A DNA stretch of 52,835 bases from JAGQNK01 sp964573155. Lineage in GTDB: Bacteria > Patescibacteriota > Saccharimonadia > Saccharimonadales > JAGQNK01. A program made the position numbers and the translations under genes. The stretch covers positions 1-52,835 of the forward strand of contig CAZNIN010000003.1 in the NCBI GenBank assembly GCA_964573155.1. Reading direction: 5' to 3'. The notes below the pieces were generated by a model. The model saw nothing but the letters and a program-made list of their open reading frames with translations, did no database searches and was not told the origin of the DNA. This document shows, one piece after another, positions 42,578-50,771 of this stretch. Position 1 is the stretch's first letter. Each line of letters opens with the position of its first letter.

Positions 42578-43453
42578 CTATCTATGAAAGCCCAATTTGC
42601 GCAACCGAGCGACACGGTCCTCAACTGGCGGATGGGTACTAAAGAGCGCCGAAAGGCTCTTGCCCTTGAGTGGATTAGCAAAAAACAAATGTGCCGTAGA
42701 AGCGTTTTGTCGTTTCATAGTGCTACCGTAGGCTCCTATTTTCTCCAATGCACTCGCCAAACCTTCTGGATGTCGTGTCGTTTCGGCACCTGTCGCGTCA
42801 GCAAGGTATTCACGCTGACGTGAGATGGCTAACTGTATAAACGTTGCAATCATTGGGGTCAGAATCGCCGCTATGATACCGATGACAAAGAACAAATTGC
42901 CTCCGCTATCGTCGTCTCTGTCTCGAAAGAATGTCATATGCAATATGATATCCGCCAACATGCCTATAACCGCTACGAGTGCGAAGGCGATCATTGATAC
43001 ACGAATGTCATAGTTTTTGATATGGCCCAACTCGTGGGCCATAACGCCCTCCAGCTCTGTATCACTCATTATGTCCAGGATGCCAGTCGTAGCTGCAACC
43101 GATGCGTGTTTCGGATCACGACCAGTAGCCATAGCATTTGGTGCTGGATCGTCAATGATATATACCTTTGGCATCGGCATACCTTCTGTAATGCTTAGGT
43201 TTTCTACAATGCGCCACAAACGCGGGTTGTCACGTTTTTGAATTTCGCGAGCACCATTGAAAGCTAGTGCCATACGCGATCCGGCAAAATAGCTTATAAG
43301 CGCATACACTGCAGCCCCTACCAGTACATAAGGTGTAAGTAACGGCTCTCTGAAGTACATGGCAAACAGCCATCCAAGTCCAGCTACAAGCGCGACGAAG
43401 AGTGTCATCATGAAAACCGTCTTGCGCTTGTTTGCAGCAATCTCTTTATACAC
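42578..43453 (-). CDS. htpX: Zinc metalloprotease HtpX
   Basis: A 291-residue membrane protease. Two N-terminal membrane segments (about 13-33, 39-57), then the catalytic HELGH (H140, E141, H144), two further membrane segments (about 153-173 and 186-206), and the third zinc ligand in REYLADATGAETTRHPEGLA. HtpX degrades misfolded membrane proteins. It lies 31 nt downstream of lemA, a pairing that is common across bacteria. Confidence 0.96.
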   Translation of the reverse strand: MYKEIAANKRKTVFMMTLFVALVAGLGWLFAMYFREPLLTPYVLVGAAVYALISYFAGSRMALAFNGAREIQKRDNPRLWRIVENLSITEGMPMPKVYIIDDPAPNAMATGRDPKHASVAATTGILDIMSDTELEGVMAHELGHIKNYDIRVSMIAFALVAVIGMLADIILHMTFFRDRDDDSGGNLFFVIGIIAAILTPMIATFIQLAISRQREYLADATGAETTRHPEGLASALEKIGAYGSTMKRQNASTAHLFFANPLKGKSLSALFSTHPPVEDRVARLRKLGFHR

Positions 43454-43484
43454 CGTTCGTCACACCTCCAAAATGTGTCTTTTG

Positions 43485-44045
43485 TTATTCGAAATTCACG
43501 TCTGTCGGCTTAGAAATGGCAGCCATTTCCGCTTCTTCAACCTCAAAGAATTCGCGTGCCTTGAACCCGAATATACCGGCAAAAATATTGTACGGTACTG
43601 TCTTGACCTTAATGTTCAAATCACGTACAGACCCGTTGTAGAATCGGCGTGCAGCTTGGATTTTGTCTTCAGTGTCGACGAGCTCTTCCTGTAGGTGTTT
43701 GAAGTTTTCGTTAGCCTTCAAATCAGGGTAAGCCTCAGCTACGGCAAAAAGACTCTTTAGAGCACCCGTCAACATGTTTTCAGCATCAGCTGTCTCTTGC
43801 ACGCCTTGGGCGTTCACGACTGCTGAACGTGCTTTGGTGACCTCTTCAAATACGCGGCTTTCATGTTTTGCATAGCCCTTGACTGTGTTTACAAGATTCG
43901 GGATCAGATCGGCACGTCGCTTTAGTTGAACGGTAATATCACTCCAAGCTTCATCTACTCTAACGTTGGTGCGCACCAATGCGTTGTACATCACCACAAG
44001 TGCGATAACAACAACGGCGATTACCGCAATAATAATCCATGTCAT
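43485..44045 (-). CDS. lemA: LemA family protein
   Basis: A 186-residue protein with one N-terminal membrane segment (about 3-23) followed by helical hairpins. NALVRTNVRVDEAWSDITVQ, LKRRADLIPNLVNTVKGYAK and the C-terminal RRFYNGSVRDLNIKVKTVPYN with FAGIFGFKAREFFE are diagnostic. Function in the family is poorly defined; it usually neighbours HtpX as here. A TATAAT box at 44078-44083 (minus) lies about 32 nt upstream of the ATG, with GAGGG as ribosome-binding site. Confidence 0.95.
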   Translation of the reverse strand: MTWIIIAVIAVVVIALVVMYNALVRTNVRVDEAWSDITVQLKRRADLIPNLVNTVKGYAKHESRVFEEVTKARSAVVNAQGVQETADAENMLTGALKSLFAVAEAYPDLKANENFKHLQEELVDTEDKIQAARRFYNGSVRDLNIKVKTVPYNIFAGIFGFKAREFFEVEEAEMAAISKPTDVNFE

Positions 44046-44105
44046 AGGTATATATTCCCTCTTATATTTACCTTAGAATTATACCACCTCTAGCCGTACA
44101 GAGTA

Positions 44106-44255
44106 CTATTTCTTTGGTTTTGGTTGTTCGTTTTCGGCTAGGAGCTGCTTTTCGATATGGTGCAGCGCAGCCTGCACCCGTTGATGAGTATCTAGATTCG
44201 CCTGTATAGAAGCACATGCTTGTCGAATAATCACCAATGCTTCCTCGTTCGTCAT
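44106..44255 (-). CDS. Small ORF, 49 aa, unknown
   Basis: ATG 44255 follows AAGGAG by 8 nt. The product (MTNEEALVIIRQACASIQAN ... LLAENEQPKPKK) is a charged, probably helical peptide with no membrane segment. A TATAAT box at 44282-44287 (minus) lies 26 nt upstream, so it may be a free-standing gene. No family recognised. Confidence 0.65.
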   Translation of the reverse strand: MTNEEALVIIRQACASIQANLDTHQRVQAALHHIEKQLLAENEQPKPKK

Positions 44256-44303
44256 ATAACTCTCCTTGTTAGTTCGAAACTATTATAGCAACTAAGCTTC
44301 GGC

Positions 44304-46069
44304 CTATGCAGGGCCGATAGTTGTGACCGTGCCGCCCGACCCACGGTACTTGAGCGCACCAGCTTCAACGTATAAATACCCACCATCGACTGGATTGCCA
44401 GTAGGTGCTGTCTCGACATTCCCGATGAATATACCACGGTCCATGGATTGCCAGTCAGGCAGACTTGGAGAGAGTAAGGCTATGTTCTCACTCGTATCAG
44501 TCGCATCTGTAAAGAACATGTACGGCAGCGTATCTCCCGCCATCCTGACATCAGAGTTAGCATCTCCATTAATATTGAAGATGACCCTGCCCGCATTTGT
44601 GACAATGGCATTATTTGCCAGCGTACCAACATTTTGGTCCTTGATTTCAAGACCTGTCACAATTTCTGTTGCACCCGCTCCGGCATTAATCGCCTCATAA
44701 ACTAATATTCCTCGTGCGTGGCCAACTGTTCCTCCGCCTGTATTTACGGCAACAGCCGAAACGCCCAATAGCGTATCAATGGTGCCGCTGGCCTGTTGAG
44801 CATGAGCCGTTGCCGAGAGTCCAGTGAGACCCTGCAGGCTAGCAGCACCGCTATCCGGTGTCCGAGCAGCACCCGACACTCCTACGAATGAAGCAATGCC
44901 GTCATTTGGAGCTTGTATGGTAAATGCACCACCCGAGGTTTCTATTCCGCCAGTGTAATCAGATATATGAAGTTGCGAAATTTGTCCCGCAAGTTGGACG
45001 AGACTTGGTTGCGTGTAGTCGTTGTTGAAGAATAGGTTTTGCCCGACCTGAACGAAACCGGTGACATTGTCCAGTATAAACCAGCCTTCGGCTCCTAGGC
45101 TGCCGTTGTTGTTGAACTGAATATTCCCATCTGCACCTGCTGGCGTAATGCCCCCAATCCCTGANNNNNNNNNNNNNNNNNNNNNNNNNNNNNNNNNNNN
45201 NNNNNNNNNNNNNNNNNNNNNNNNNNNNNNNNNNNNNNNNNNNNNNNNNNNNNNNNNNNNNNNNTGTTGAACTGAATATTCCCATCTGCACCTGCTGGCG
45301 TAATGCCCCCAATCCCTGATATCTCCGAGTCAACATATGTTTTAACGGCTTTTTCGGTCGGCACAGCAGTGTCAGAATTGTCGGCAAAGGTTCCGTCTGT
45401 AGAAAATTCGGAAATACGTGCGCCCGCACCACCAATGCGCATGCCATTTATATCTATCTGAAGGATACCGGCACTTTCTCCTGGATTGAAGTCAAACGTC
45501 GCTTGTTCTGTGGTACCATTTTTCGTTACTGCCCAATATGTCGTAAAATTATCGGGATTTAATATCCCAACAAGTCCACCAGTACCTGTAGGCATAGAGA
45601 ACATGGCAGACTCTGTACCTCCCATGGCCGAGGCATCCATCAAAAAGAAGTTCAGGTTAGACATTCGCGAACTATCAATGGGATTAATACCCGTTAGACT
45701 TGGTACGGTCGCAAAACCACCTGGCTGAAAGTCTCCCCCAATAACCACCGAGCTGTTGAATAAACCATCATCACTCAAATTTCCAGACCCATCAACATAC
45801 AGTAGTCGGTTATTCTCTGCACTGCCTATGCTGTCTCCAATAGATAATGATCCCCCGCCTGGAGCTTGCGGCTCCCATCGACTGGATCCTGCGTTATACG
45901 TCAATACATCACTATCATTAGGTGCAGCGGATGAAACGAAACGACCCTGCAGCCCCTTTACAGAAGAGTTTTTAAGTGACCCATCATTATTGTGGGACTG
46001 AAGCAAAAAATCATTGAGGATGTCACCCCACGTATTGTCATCGCTGCCTGGTACCGGAAGTCGTGCCAT
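44304..46069 (-). CDS. Tail-fibre-like protein with MARLP/ILNDFLL module, interrupted by an assembly gap
   Basis: As printed, the frame runs from ATG 46069 to the N-gap (45165-45264) and resumes in another frame down to the stop at 44304. Collapsing the gap and one copy of the flanking 55-bp duplicate removes 155 nt and gives one open frame of 1611 nt, 536 aa. The N-terminus (MARLPVPGSDDNTWGDILND, then FLLQSHNNDGSLKN) matches the gene at 746-1159. Repetitive fibre-like segments follow (DGNIQFNNNGSLGAEG, KAVKTYVDSEISGIGG). No chaperone or peptidase domain is visible at the C-terminus. Surface or fibre role inferred. Confidence 0.75.
45110..45319. repeat. 55-bp perfect duplicate flanking a 100-N gap (assembly artefact)
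   Basis: 45110-45164 and 45265-45319 are identical (both begin TGTTGAACTGAATATTCCCA), with exactly 100 N between them. Duplicate contig ends of 55 bp are what a de Bruijn assembler leaves when it scaffolds two contigs that actually overlap. The true sequence is probably continuous. Confidence 0.9.
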
Positions 46070-46165
46070 CTTTTTGTTTCTTGCCCCTCGATTTTTACTA
46101 CTATTTTAGGTATGTTACACCAAAATCTTTATGCTTGTCCACCTTGGGGCTGTTTTTTTTAGATC

Positions 46166-46189
46166 AAAAAAACGTCCCTAACAGACGTT
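46166..46189 (-). terminator. Terminator of the tRNA-Cys/tRNA-Leu transcript
   Basis: On the minus strand AACGTC and GACGTT (46189-46184 with 46176-46171) form a 6-bp stem with a 7-nt loop, followed by an unbroken T-run. It lies about 20 nt after the CCA of tRNA-Leu. Confidence 0.85.
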
Positions 46190-46209
46190 CATTTGTTTTC
46201 GATCAATCT

Positions 46210-46297
46210 TGGTGCGCGGGGCGGGACTTGAACCCGCAAGCCTTATTCAGGCAACAGATTTTAAGTCTGTCGTGTATACCAATTCCACCACCCGCGC
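46210..46297 (-). tRNA. tRNA-Leu (anticodon TAA)
   Basis: 88 nt with encoded CCA (46212-46210). Acceptor GCGCGGG/CCCGCGC, anticodon stem ACAGA/TCTGT around CTTAAAA, long variable arm TGCCTGAATAAGGCT typical of class II tRNAs, and T-loop TTCAAGT. Its first base directly follows the CCA of tRNA-Cys. Confidence 0.95.
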
Positions 46298-46371
46298 TGG
46301 AGGTGCGTACGGGTAACGCTCCCGTCTACCAGGTTTTGCAGACCTGTGCCTAACTTCTCGGCCAACGCACC
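46298..46371 (-). tRNA. tRNA-Cys (anticodon GCA) with unusual T-loop
   Basis: 74 nt with encoded CCA (46300-46298). Acceptor GGTGCGT/ACGCACC with discriminator T, anticodon stem CAGGT/ACCTG around CTGCAAA. The T-stem ACGGG/CCCGT pairs, but the T-loop reads AGCGTTA instead of the usual TTCGAAT type. Placed immediately before tRNA-Leu with no spacer. Confidence 0.88.
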
Positions 46372-46392
46372 ATTCTTAGAACTACTTCAGCT

Positions 46393-46398
46393 ATTCTA
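46393..46398 (-). promoter_or_regulatory. Probable -10 box for the tRNA-Cys/tRNA-Leu unit
   Basis: TAGAAT on the minus strand lies 22 nt before the first base of tRNA-Cys; the -35 region 17 nt further up (TTTTAG) is poor. Confidence 0.4.
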
Positions 46399-46415
46399 GC
46401 AAATAAGCTATGGAG

Positions 46416-46928
46416 CTAAAAATACCTTCTGGGCATTCTGCCAATTATCGGAGTGGTAGCGGGCTCTTGCGTTGTTGGCTTTTGAAATTCATATATACGA
46501 CTGTCAACACCGAAGAGACGGAGTGAACAAGTACCGATCCGGACAAACGATTTGTTCCACTCGGCTTTTTGGGCAGGAGCAAGTTCAGCAATAACTTTGA
46601 AAATATCTTCGTCTGCGAATGTCTGAATAATAAATCGACCGCCACGAATCTGACGTGATTCCTTATCAACGGCCGTCGTTAAGGCAGGCTGCACAACAAA
46701 TCTTTCATCAAACATCTCTCCATCAACAACGTCATAGGCAGCCACCCTGTCTCTCGGTAGCTCAAACGTACCCGCTTGGTCTGGGATCAGGCCATTTCTA
46801 ATCATCAAGCCAGCAAACTGCGGACTATGTGGCTCTAGGGCGTCAAGATCAACCCTGCCTGCCTCAAGTGCGCGCGGCAAGGGGAGATATAACTTCTGTT
46901 CATGGGAGAGTTGTTGCATTTCAGCCAT
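46416..46928 (-). CDS. Unknown 170-aa soluble protein
   Basis: No signal peptide or membrane segment. Acidic/hydrophobic mix with ELPRDRVAAYDVVDGEMFDE, GGRFIIQTFADEDIFKVIAE and SFVRIGTCSLRLFGVDSRIY; the C-terminus (TTPIIGRMPRRYF) is basic. It lies alone between the tRNA pair and the divergent surface-protein gene at 47101. ATG 46928 was used; an internal ATG three codons later is equally possible. No family recognised. Confidence 0.7.
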   Translation of the reverse strand: MAEMQQLSHEQKLYLPLPRALEAGRVDLDALEPHSPQFAGLMIRNGLIPDQAGTFELPRDRVAAYDVVDGEMFDERFVVQPALTTAVDKESRQIRGGRFIIQTFADEDIFKVIAELAPAQKAEWNKSFVRIGTCSLRLFGVDSRIYEFQKPTTQEPATTPIIGRMPRRYF

Positions 46929-47100
46929 AGATTATTGCTCTTAAATGTTTCGTGCATAACAAGACACACACGAACAATCTACTATTATAGCATATTTTAG
47001 TTTGTTAAGCAATATCGTAATTTACACCTTTGCTTTGGTGGCGCAGAACCTTACATTTCACTATAATGTCCAGGAAGCACGCTTTACGAGCAAATATGCT

Positions 47101-48849
47101 ATGTTTTACCAAAAATCAACAAGAAAAAAACATCTAACCTCCCGCAAAAGATTTAAGCCGGGCTTTCATCACAAAGTAGCAGCTTTTGTGCTGGCATTCT
47201 CAGTTGTCGGCGGTATAGTTATGCTTTTCTCTACGAAGGCCGCAATCCAGTATGTTCCATACCCGCCTCACCGCTCAGCATGTGTCGAAAACAACCCCAG
47301 CAAAACTATCGTTCGACCAGGCGAGAGCTTCACCGCTCGCGTTCGTATTCGCAATACCGGCACTTCTACCTTTCACCCAGACTATGGGGTATATCTTGAA
47401 GAATTCAGAGACGGCAGTCGAGTCTGGAACGCATCAGGCATCAACCTTGGTCGACGCGTAGATCCTGGCGGAACAGCAACCTTTAACTTGTCAGTGAAAG
47501 CACCAAGTAAGCCAGGCTCCTACAGCTTCAACTGGGGAATTGCAGTCGTATTCAAGGGCTTTATGCGTACTCCGTGCACTGGCAAATCGATAACTGTAAT
47601 GAACCCGCCATCTGTCACATTACGCGCAAACAACACAAATAAGAATATCTCTATCGCTCGAGGCTCGACCCTCACACTAAACTGGACAGCCTCTAATAAC
47701 CCTTCAAATTGCGTAGCATCGGGGAGCTGGAGCGGTACAAAGTCAGCCAATGGCAATGAGAACCGATCCAGTGATGCTCGCACGTCCGGAACCCGCACCT
47801 ACCGCTTAACCTGCTCCAATGCAGTTGGCTCTGCGTCGGCAGCCCGCACTGTCACTATCAGCAACCCACCTCCTCAGTCACCACCTCCAACAACGTCGCC
47901 CAAGCCTTCCCCTCCCGCTCCTTCCGCGCCCACTGGACGTCTGCCAAGCCCCGTAACTGTCCCTTCTGCGCCATCATCGGACCAACAAAAAAGACCAACA
48001 GCAGTCATCGAGTCGCCCGGAACCATCAAATCACCGCAAAAACCAACTAACTTTTCTGCTGTCACGGTTGGTGATTCCACGGTCCACCTCACATGGCGCA
48101 AGCCAGAAAACGATACGACAACAACAGCATATGAACTTCAACGCTCAACCGACAAAAATAACTGGGAAACCCTACACAGTTACCTCACAGACGAGTTGTA
48201 CATCGATAGCACTATTCAGTTTGAAACAAAATATTATTACCGTGTACGATCCATAGGCACAGGGGATCACAGGTCTAGCTACGTTCTAGCAGATGTCACC
48301 ACAAGTCCTTTTGTGTCGAATACTACGGGCAGCGATCTTACCTTGCAGAGTGAAGATCAACAGGTGTCGGTCATCGTTCCAGATGATGCGATTGTCGAGA
48401 ATGCCTTTTGTAGCCTCAGAAACGACAACTCAAAGCCATCTCCAGAAATCAAAAATCATAAAGTAGCCTCAGGGCCATATGAGATCCTGTGCAAAACCAA
48501 AAGTGGCACCACTATTACGGACTTCAGGACAGATCTCTCTGTATCTGTGCATACCAAAAAGGGCTCCTTTGTTGCCCTCAAACTCTACAGCTACAAACAA
48601 GACTGGCAGGAAATCGCCACTGTAGCGGACGCATCTGACAGTGAGCTACCGGTCGACTCTCCTCACTTTGTCGTGCTGGGTGAAAATAAATCCAGCTCTG
48701 TATTCATAAAAATCCTGGTCGGACTTGGCATTCTGGCAGGCACGATCGTCGGTGGGTTTTTCTTGCTAAACCTGCTCGTCCAGTACAAACAGCAACAGGC
48801 TATCAAGAGCAAGATCGCAGATTATCGATCCAAAGAACGTGGCTATTAG
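47101..48849 (+). CDS. Cell-surface protein with Ig-like and FN3 domains, two membrane segments
   Basis: A 582-residue protein from ATG 47101 (the frame is open to 47002, but the basic N-terminus and anchor fit the later start). Residues about 22-45 are a signal anchor. Then come an Ig-like domain resembling that next to BRCA1 (VRPGESFTARVRIRNTGTST, about 60-165), a second beta-domain with two cysteines, a Pro-rich linker (about 255-300), an FN3 domain (KPTNFSAVTVGDSTVHLTW, about 318-405) and an unassigned domain. A second membrane segment (about 536-562) and a basic tail end the protein. Probably an exported adhesin or scaffold. Confidence 0.82.
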   Translation: MFYQKSTRKKHLTSRKRFKPGFHHKVAAFVLAFSVVGGIVMLFSTKAAIQYVPYPPHRSACVENNPSKTIVRPGESFTARVRIRNTGTSTFHPDYGVYLEEFRDGSRVWNASGINLGRRVDPGGTATFNLSVKAPSKPGSYSFNWGIAVVFKGFMRTPCTGKSITVMNPPSVTLRANNTNKNISIARGSTLTLNWTASNNPSNCVASGSWSGTKSANGNENRSSDARTSGTRTYRLTCSNAVGSASAARTVTISNPPPQSPPPTTSPKPSPPAPSAPTGRLPSPVTVPSAPSSDQQKRPTAVIESPGTIKSPQKPTNFSAVTVGDSTVHLTWRKPENDTTTTAYELQRSTDKNNWETLHSYLTDELYIDSTIQFETKYYYRVRSIGTGDHRSSYVLADVTTSPFVSNTTGSDLTLQSEDQQVSVIVPDDAIVENAFCSLRNDNSKPSPEIKNHKVASGPYEILCKTKSGTTITDFRTDLSVSVHTKKGSFVALKLYSYKQDWQEIATVADASDSELPVDSPHFVVLGENKSSSVFIKILVGLGILAGTIVGGFFLLNLLVQYKQQQAIKSKIADYRSKERGY

Positions 48850-48919
48850 CTTCTTTAGCGCAATATCCTGTAAGTAATCTACTATTCTTTCTAGCGATGT
48901 TTGCAGTACCATACCGGTT

Positions 48920-49225
48920 ATGGGACTCTTTGATTCGCTCCAGGCCGTTGACGGTGAGAAGTTATTTGCAAGATTCGCTGAAGGCCTACCTGAACATGAT
49001 ATGCCGGAAGAAGATATAGACCGACAGACCAGATACCACTTGTCGCGCATCGAGCAGTTTCCACCGCTTTTCACGTACGTCCGAGAATTTGGCCTGTGGG
49101 CAATGCAGCAAGCAGAACGCGGCCAAATAGATGAACATGACGCCAAGATGTTAACCATGGGCGCCATGGGCACAGCGGCGGCGCTCGCTAGTTATGCCAT
49201 GCGTGACCAATCCGGTGACCAGTGA
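48920..49225 (+). CDS. Unknown small protein, 101 aa
   Basis: A soluble, mostly helical and acidic protein (DGEKLFARFAEGLPEHDMPE, TMGAMGTAAALASYAMRD). No membrane segment, no recognised family. It follows the surface-protein gene after 70 nt but has no clear ribosome-binding site. Ten bases separate it from the convergent XRE gene, so it is tightly packed and unlikely to be chance, but I rate it below its neighbours. Confidence 0.6.
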   Translation: MGLFDSLQAVDGEKLFARFAEGLPEHDMPEEDIDRQTRYHLSRIEQFPPLFTYVREFGLWAMQQAERGQIDEHDAKMLTMGAMGTAAALASYAMRDQSGDQ

Positions 49226-49235
49226 TAAGAATTGG

Positions 49236-49451
49236 CTATTTTCTAGCCTCCCCCGCTCGGTATTCAAGAATATCACCCGGCTGACAGTCCAGAGCCTCAC
49301 AGATTGCATCAAGCGTCGATAGTCGAATCGCCTTTGCTTTGCCGTTTTTTAGGATAGATAGATTAGCCATAGTAATACCTACTTTCTCCGACAACTCAGT
49401 GACGGACATTTTCCTCTTGGCCAACATGACATCGATGTGAATTATTATCAT
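49236..49451 (-). CDS. XRE/YozG-type transcriptional regulator
   Basis: A 71-residue helix-turn-helix protein: VMLAKRKMSVTELSEKVGIT, then MANLSILKNGKAKAIRLSTL and the closing ALDCQPGDILEYRAGE motif typical of the small YozG-like XRE group. It is paired with a DUF2975 membrane protein (9-nt gap), a very common arrangement in which the regulator probably controls its own operon. The likely operator lies at 49983-50040. AGGA is 8 nt upstream of the ATG. Confidence 0.93.
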   Translation of the reverse strand: MIIIHIDVMLAKRKMSVTELSEKVGITMANLSILKNGKAKAIRLSTLDAICEALDCQPGDILEYRAGEARK

Positions 49452-49460
49452 GAGCCAATC

Positions 49461-49946
49461 CTACACCGTGAGGTCATTTTCTTTCTTTATATCAATCGCG
49501 TTTTGGAAAAGCTGCTGCGCAACACCAGCAAATATCGCCACCACAAATGGTATACCGACAAAGACCGCGCCAAAAATCAGGATTAAACCTGGTGCATCAT
49601 CACGATCCGCAATGTAAAATATCAGCGGCATCCAGGCGGCATATATGGCACTGATAAAAAAACCGCAACGTTTCACATTTTTCATGGCCTGCACAGATGG
49701 TTTAGAAAAAGCTTGGTTCTTTTCTATTAGTCCAAGTAGATTCATCAACTGGTAGTTTGCTGCCCAAAAAGCACATACCGTCAAAGCCAAGCCAAAGATA
49801 GCAGGATAACGCGCCCATGTCAGACTTGGAAATTCTTCCGCCCAGCCAAAGAACATGCTCGGCAACAGTATTACTGAAAGCACCAATACTATAAAACCCA
49901 AGCCAAGTAGTGCAAGGCGCAAAAACAATATTGATCCATTCTTCAT
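49461..49946 (-). CDS. DUF2975 membrane protein
   Basis: A 161-residue protein with four membrane segments (about 8-30, 47-65, 95-113, 122-145). The loop LLGLIEKNQAFSKPSVQAMKNVKRCG matches the DUF2975 signature. ATG 49946 was chosen because AAGGA sits at the right distance upstream; 49955 is too close to it. Function unknown; the family always travels with small XRE regulators and may be a membrane sensor or immunity-like protein. Confidence 0.9.
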   Translation of the reverse strand: MKNGSILFLRLALLGLGFIVLVLSVILLPSMFFGWAEEFPSLTWARYPAIFGLALTVCAFWAANYQLMNLLGLIEKNQAFSKPSVQAMKNVKRCGFFISAIYAAWMPLIFYIADRDDAPGLILIFGAVFVGIPFVVAIFAGVAQQLFQNAIDIKKENDLTV

Positions 49947-49982
49947 ATATCTCATCCTTACTTACCAATGCGCCGATAGTAG

Positions 49983-50040
49983 CACGTTATTTATCGTTAC
50001 TCAATATATAATTATTGATATTCGTTATTCCAATAACGTG
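49983..50040. promoter_or_regulatory. Inverted-repeat operator candidate upstream of DUF2975/XRE
   Basis: CACGTTATT (49983-49991) and AATAACGTG (50032-50040) form a perfect 9-bp inverted repeat. Between them are two more CGTTA copies (49995-49999, 50023-50027) around an AT-rich centre. Placed in the 135-bp gap before the DUF2975 start, as expected for an autoregulatory site of the XRE protein. Confidence 0.6.
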
Positions 50041-50081
50041 AATGCGGAGTTAAGGAGAAACAAATGAGGAGCGCAATGGTA

Positions 50082-50495
50082 TCAAATTACGCGAACAAGG
50101 ATGAATCGCAACACCGCTTGACAGAACACAGACATGAACAAACAGAACCCAGCAATGAGGACTCCGTCTATCACCAAGCGTTTCTCGTATTTACGTATTC
50201 GGGGTATATAAATCAGCAACAAACTGACCGCTGCTGCAATGAGCGAAAACGCAACAGCATAGTTTGCGAGACTATCGGTGATGCCGCCTGTTGCCGCGTC
50301 ATATTCGTTCAGAAGCTCCGGTGTGGGATTGCCGATATTTACAACTGCATAATCAAGCGATGTCGAAAACAAAGCTATCCATAAAATAACGGTTCCTGTG
50401 ACCGCCAGCAATAATGTTATCCTCTGCACAACACGCGCAGCATAGTAATTTGTGCTTTGTAATGTTGCGAGTACTTGCTTCTTTTGTTTGGGCAT
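50082..50495 (-). CDS. Small membrane protein, unknown
   Basis: A 137-residue protein with three membrane segments (about 25-46, 76-96, 109-131) and a basic N-terminus. Linker PTPELLNEYDAATGGITDSL lies between the first two. AAAGGAC precedes the ATG at 50495. It belongs to the accessory region and is separated by 135 bp from DUF2975 on the same strand. No family recognised. Confidence 0.68.
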   Translation of the reverse strand: MPKQKKQVLATLQSTNYYAARVVQRITLLLAVTGTVILWIALFSTSLDYAVVNIGNPTPELLNEYDAATGGITDSLANYAVAFSLIAAAVSLLLIYIPRIRKYEKRLVIDGVLIAGFCLFMSVFCQAVLRFILVRVI

Positions 50496-50771
50496 GGGAG
50501 TTGTCCTTTATGTTAGTGCTTATTTTGATAATATCACAACATTTCGGAATGAGAGCATGTAATAAAGTTTGGCAGCACCTAAGGCCTGGCCGTTAATCTG
50601 CTTAACTCTAGTTTCGACGAAAGTATTATGCTCCGTAACACCACTTGCTTTACTTTTTTATTTTCAGGAATCAGGCTACTTAACCATCTACTGTTTGGGT
50701 TTCATGCGCCCCAATAAAATACACGCCAGTTTATTCTGATAAATTTACAGCCTGTCGAGCAACTTACTGTG

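Noticed and set aside
44959..45447. Open frame running through the N-gap on the minus strand
   Set aside because: It is the wrong frame created by the 155-nt artefactual duplication plus gap; the fibre-like gene explains the sequence.
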